Positions 60,975 through 64,000 of a stretch of 64,000 nucleotides of DNA are shown piece after piece. A program made the translations under genes and the position numbers. Source of the DNA: Flavobacterium psychrophilum (GTDB lineage Bacteria; Bacteroidota; Bacteroidia; Flavobacteriales; Flavobacteriaceae); NCBI GenBank assembly GCA_001708385.1, contig CP012388.1, forward strand, positions 248,001-312,000. Direction: 5' to 3'. The notes under the pieces were generated by a model. The model was not told the origin of the DNA, ran no database searches, and saw nothing but the letters and a program-made list of their open reading frames with translations. Numbering within the stretch: position 1 is the stretch's first letter; every line of letters starts with the position of its first letter.

Positions 60975-62900
60975 TTATTTTATCCATGAGTTGTCGCTCG
61001 AATCAACATCGGGAAGGAATCTTCCCGGATCAATATCAATCGCTTTCACTTTTTTAGGAGAATTCAGTAGATAATCCCACTCATTTGTCCTTTGCCATAT
61101 CTCTACAGGTAGTGTTTTTATCTCTTTGGTATCGTCTTCATAAACAACTTTAAATACTACCGGCATAGGTACTTCGCCTTTATTTACGAAAGTTATAACG
61201 GCAGAATCAGGATTCTGAACAACGTTAGTAACTCCTAAATCGATGTTGCCATTGCCAACAAACCAGCCTTTCCAGAACCAGTTAAGGTTTTCGCCAACAC
61301 CGTTATCCATTGCATTAAAGAAATCAGATGGTTGAGGATGCTTGTAGGCCCATGCTTTTATATAGGCTTTAAAAGCATTATCAAAACGTTCAGCATCAAG
61401 TATATATTCGCGAAGCAGTATAAGTCCTGTTGCAGGTTTAGAGTAGGCTGTATAACCAAGATTCATTGGCCTTGCGATATCCGGGTAAGTACTTATGCTT
61501 TCCCTTTGTTTAGACCTGAACCAAAAAACACCATTTCGGCCTTTTGCAGCAGTTGAAGGATATTCACCATTATTAAAAGCAAGGGTACTGTAATGGTTAA
61601 TGAACGTATTAAAACCCTCGTCCATCCATGCATAGCGGCGCTCATTAGATCCAACGATCATTGGGAACCAGTTATGACCAAATTCATGGTCGGTTACACC
61701 CCAAAGATCCTCACCACGGCTTGATGCATGGCAAAAAGAAACGCCGGGATACTCCATACCACCAACGTTTGACGCTACATTTACTGCATTAGGGTAGGGA
61801 TATTCAAACCATTTGGCAGAGTAATGCTCTATCGACGCTTTGGTATATTCTGTTGAACGTCCCCAAGCACTTGTTCCGTCACTTTCTTTAGTATAAACCG
61901 ATTGTGCGAGTGCTTTTTTACCGCTTGGCAGGTTAATTTTAGCAGCATCCCAAATGAATCCTTTAGACATTGCAAATGCAATATCGCGGCTGTTCTTCAT
62001 TTTAAAGTGCCATGTAGATTTTCCGCTTTGCACAGGCCTGGTTAGTTTCGTATTGCCAACTTCGTTAGGTGCAATAAGGTAAACTGTCTTGTCACTTTGT
62101 GAAGCTTTATCTAAACGGCTGATAAGTTCTTTGGTAAGTACCTCTTTAGCATTTACTAATTCACCCGATCCAACAACTATATAATCATAAGGAAGGGTAA
62201 CTTTATAATCAAAATCTCCATATTCAACATAAAATTCACCTGCACCTAGATAAGGTTCAGTATTCCATCCTGTTACATCATCAAAAACACAGGCTCTGGG
62301 ATACCATTGTGCCATTGAATATACTATACCGCTTTTGGTTTTAAGCTGACCCATCCTGTCCATTCCTTCCTCAGGAATTTTGAATTCAAAATTCATTGAA
62401 ACAGTCGCAGTACCGCCTTTGGCAGGAATAGGTTCGTCAAGTAGAACCTGCATCCTTGTATCTGTAATAATAAATTTAGATGAAGCATCTCCTTTTACCT
62501 TTGCCGAAAGGTTACTAATTTTAAAGCCACCGTCGGTATCGCCTGCATAACGGTTCATACCATTTATAGGAGTAGTAAGTGTACCTCTCGAATCTGCAGT
62601 GAAACGGTTTTGCTCGACATACATCCCTATATAGCTAAGCTCTTCAGGGCTGTTATTACGGTAGGTCATAACTAGTTTACCCTTTAAAGTATTCGTTGTA
62701 TCATCAAATTCGGCTTCAATGGCATAGTCGGCTTTATTTTGCCAGTATTCAGGTCCGGGTACACCCGATGCAGAACGGTAACTGTTACCACGTCGGTACA
62801 TTACATCGTCAAATTTCGACTGGTTATTCGGTATAACTTCCTGTGCAAAAGATGTCAATCCACTCAGGCACAAGAGTAAAAATAATTTCGGTATCTTCAT
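60975..62900 (-). CDS. Exported M1 family metallopeptidase
   Basis: A 641-residue gluzincin aminopeptidase. The signal peptide ends at LTSFAQ (residue 20). The substrate-binding motif GGMEYPG (380-386) replaces GAMEN. The zinc site is HEFGHNW (His405, Glu406, His409) and the third ligand is Glu428 in DEGFNTF. The N-terminal beta-saddle spans about 50-240. It lacks the usual ERAP-like C-terminal helical domain, so it is a short M1 form. It probably trims peptides in the periplasm. It is monocistronic, with a promoter at 62952. Confidence 0.93.
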   Translation of the reverse strand: MKIPKLFLLLCLSGLTSFAQEVIPNNQSKFDDVMYRRGNSYRSASGVPGPEYWQNKADYAIEAEFDDTTNTLKGKLVMTYRNNSPEELSYIGMYVEQNRFTADSRGTLTTPINGMNRYAGDTDGGFKISNLSAKVKGDASSKFIITDTRMQVLLDEPIPAKGGTATVSMNFEFKIPEEGMDRMGQLKTKSGIVYSMAQWYPRACVFDDVTGWNTEPYLGAGEFYVEYGDFDYKVTLPYDYIVVGSGELVNAKEVLTKELISRLDKASQSDKTVYLIAPNEVGNTKLTRPVQSGKSTWHFKMKNSRDIAFAMSKGFIWDAAKINLPSGKKALAQSVYTKESDGTSAWGRSTEYTKASIEHYSAKWFEYPYPNAVNVASNVGGMEYPGVSFCHASSRGEDLWGVTDHEFGHNWFPMIVGSNERRYAWMDEGFNTFINHYSTLAFNNGEYPSTAAKGRNGVFWFRSKQRESISTYPDIARPMNLGYTAYSKPATGLILLREYILDAERFDNAFKAYIKAWAYKHPQPSDFFNAMDNGVGENLNWFWKGWFVGNGNIDLGVTNVVQNPDSAVITFVNKGEVPMPVVFKVVYEDDTKEIKTLPVEIWQRTNEWDYLLNSPKKVKAIDIDPGRFLPDVDSSDNSWIK

Positions 62901-62951
62901 TAATGTTTAGGGTTAGTTAGGGTACTAATAAATTGGGTTGACTGTAATTGT

Positions 62952-62959
62952 CAAATATA
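62952..62959 (-). promoter_or_regulatory. -7 promoter element of the M1 metallopeptidase gene
   Basis: The minus strand reads TATATTTG, an exact TAnnTTTG match, 51 bases before the ATG at 62900. Confidence 0.6.
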
Positions 62960-63047
62960 CCTAACTTAACTTTATATAAAAAATTATTTGTAACTGAGAA
63001 TTACTCAATTTTTGTAATTAAATAGGGGCTTAAAATGAAGTTTTGAG

Positions 63048-63055
63048 TACTTTTG
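63048..63055 (+). promoter_or_regulatory. -7 promoter element of the cytochrome c biogenesis gene
   Basis: TACTTTTG, an exact TAnnTTTG match, 30 bases before the ATG at 63086. Confidence 0.6.
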
Positions 63056-63085
63056 CATCAATTTACAAAAACAACTTCCGTACAC

Positions 63086-64000
63086 ATGGATAAAATTATA
63101 TCGTTCTTTTCATCAACCCGTTTAATGGCAGTTCTTTTTATCGTTTTTGCCTTTGCAATGGGGATAGGTACTTTTATAGAAGATGCTTACAATACAGATA
63201 CTGCGCGCATTTATATTTACAACGCAAAATGGTTTGAAGCCATAATGCTTTTATTTGTAATTAACTTTTTTGGTAACATTAAGCGTTACCAACTAAACAA
63301 AAAAGAAAAGTGGGCCACTTTACTGCTTCACTTATCTTTTATTTTTATCATTATAGGTGCTTTCGTTACCCGTTATATTAGCTTTGAAGGCATGATGCCA
63401 ATAAGGGAAGGCGCTACCGAAAGCCGTTTTTATTCTGATAAAACATACCTTACCGTTTTTGTAGACGGTGAGCATGAGGGTGAAATTCGAAGAAAAACTT
63501 TTGAAGAAAACCTTTTACTATCTCCTGCTGCAAACAACAATTTCACTATATCTGAAGAGTTTAGTGGTACTCCATTTGAAATTAAATATAAAGATTTCAA
63601 ACTGGGAGCTAAAGAAACCATTGTTGAAGACCCTAAAGGAATTTATTACATTAAACTTGTTGAAGCAGGTGATGGAGGCCGTCACGAACATTACTTGAAA
63701 GAGGGCGAAGTACAAAACATCCATAATATTCTTTTCGCTTTTAATGTACCTACAGAAGGTGCTATTAACATCGGGTTTAAAGATGGTAAGTACACTATAA
63801 AAACTCCATTCGAAGGAGATTACATGCGAATGGCAGACCAAATGAAAGGCAGTGTATCTAAAGATACAACTCAACCGTTGGTAATGCGCTCGCTATATAA
63901 TGTTGCTAATGCGCGATTTGTTTTCCCTGAGCCTGCGATACGAGGCAAGGTAGATTATATTTCTAACAATGACTACAAAACAAAAGAAGAGTCGGCTCTT
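63086..64000 (+). CDS. ResB/CcsA-type cytochrome c biogenesis protein, 5' part
   Basis: 305 codons from the ATG at 63086 run open to the window's right edge. Three transmembrane helices are visible: about 11-28 (LMAVLFIVFAFAMGIGTFIE), 50-65 (WFEAIMLLFVINFFGN) and 78-96 (ATLLLHLSFIFIIIGAFVTRYISFEG). These are followed by a long soluble ResB-like region with GGRHEHYLKEGEV and MRSLYNVANARFVFPEPA. In Bacteroidota this ResB part is usually fused to a C-terminal CcsA part in one protein of about 1000 residues, for System II haem attachment. It is cut by the window, so the C-terminal CcsA motifs cannot be seen. DsbD (26949) would supply reductant to this pathway. Confidence 0.85.
   Translation, partial: MDKIISFFSSTRLMAVLFIVFAFAMGIGTFIEDAYNTDTARIYIYNAKWFEAIMLLFVINFFGNIKRYQLNKKEKWATLLLHLSFIFIIIGAFVTRYISFEGMMPIREGATESRFYSDKTYLTVFVDGEHEGEIRRKTFEENLLLSPAANNNFTISEEFSGTPFEIKYKDFKLGAKETIVEDPKGIYYIKLVEAGDGGRHEHYLKEGEVQNIHNILFAFNVPTEGAINIGFKDGKYTIKTPFEGDYMRMADQMKGSVSKDTTQPLVMRSLYNVANARFVFPEPAIRGKVDYISNNDYKTKEESAL

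Noticed and set aside
1..64000. tRNA, rRNA, CRISPR arrays, IS elements or prophage
   Set aside because: I read the intergenic gaps for cloverleaf motifs, regularly spaced repeats, transposase and integrase frames and saw none. A covariance-model search could still find a structured RNA.

Overview
The window looks like chromosome of a Bacteroidota member of the family Flavobacteriaceae, most likely Flavobacterium or a close relative. The base composition is AT-rich. Start codons lack Shine-Dalgarno sequences, and many genes are instead preceded by the Bacteroidota -7 element TAnnTTTG. The gene content is also typical: an lpxD-sucD junction, YifB, DUF2911, DUF5723 and DUF983 proteins, 'ECF sensor' proteins, a ResB/CcsA cytochrome c biogenesis protein and a KdsC-UbiA-Maf gene string. 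I found no rRNA, tRNA, CRISPR array, insertion sequence, prophage or replication origin. The sequence reads as core chromosome with some accessory patches.

Layout. 1-1.6 kb: the end of lpxD, an NTF2-like gene and sucD. 1.6-8.5 kb: a peptidase followed by a DNA-repair and stress block. That block holds LigD and Ku (non-homologous end joining), a duplicated DUF6766 membrane protein, a YciE/YciF-type ferritin-like protein with a histone-H1-like tail, and a hypoxanthine-DNA glycosylase. 8.5-16.8 kb: small secreted and membrane proteins, TerC, DUF1572, murQ, a ZIP transporter, two methyltransferases in divergent orientation, an outer-membrane barrel and a DUF2971 gene enclosed by two near-identical hairpins. 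16.8-24.2 kb: a DPP-IV-like peptidase, a gamma-lyase-type PLP enzyme divergent from an Lrp regulator with a candidate operator between them, a carboxylesterase and lpd.

24.3-34.8 kb: pabB-tilS-dsbD on the plus strand, then a CoA-disulfide-reductase-like enzyme, an antiporter, a PH-domain protein, YifB and a zinc metallopeptidase. 34.9-44.5 kb: a DUF5723 surface protein, RluA-type synthase and panB, serine dehydratase, an RsmB-like methyltransferase, an AraC regulator with a lipoprotein, DUF983 and a BNR/YCF48-like lipoprotein. 44.6-46.1 kb: an ECF sigma operon with a membrane partner and a periplasmic partner. 46.2-52.0 kb: tandem HAD phosphatases, an aspartyl-hydroxylase-like oxygenase, an O-carbamoyltransferase, a photolyase and an SRPBCC protein. 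52-64 kb: DUF2911, then a long minus-strand run (DUF2520 protein, KdsC-like, UbiA-like, Maf, MscS, PIG-L deacetylase, a 33-residue membrane peptide, sodium:solute symporter), an M1 metallopeptidase and the start of a cytochrome c biogenesis gene that runs off the window.

I see no certain novel system. The leads I consider strongest are the UbiA-like protein that has lost its first Asp-rich motif, the histone-tailed ferritin-like protein next to Ku/LigD, the unlisted 33-aa peptide translated just ahead of the symporter, the 15-bp palindrome between the gamma-lyase and Lrp genes, and the hairpin-flanked DUF2971 gene. The only gene-poor stretch longer than 300 bases is 8427-8785. It holds a terminator, a possible 36-codon gene and a promoter.
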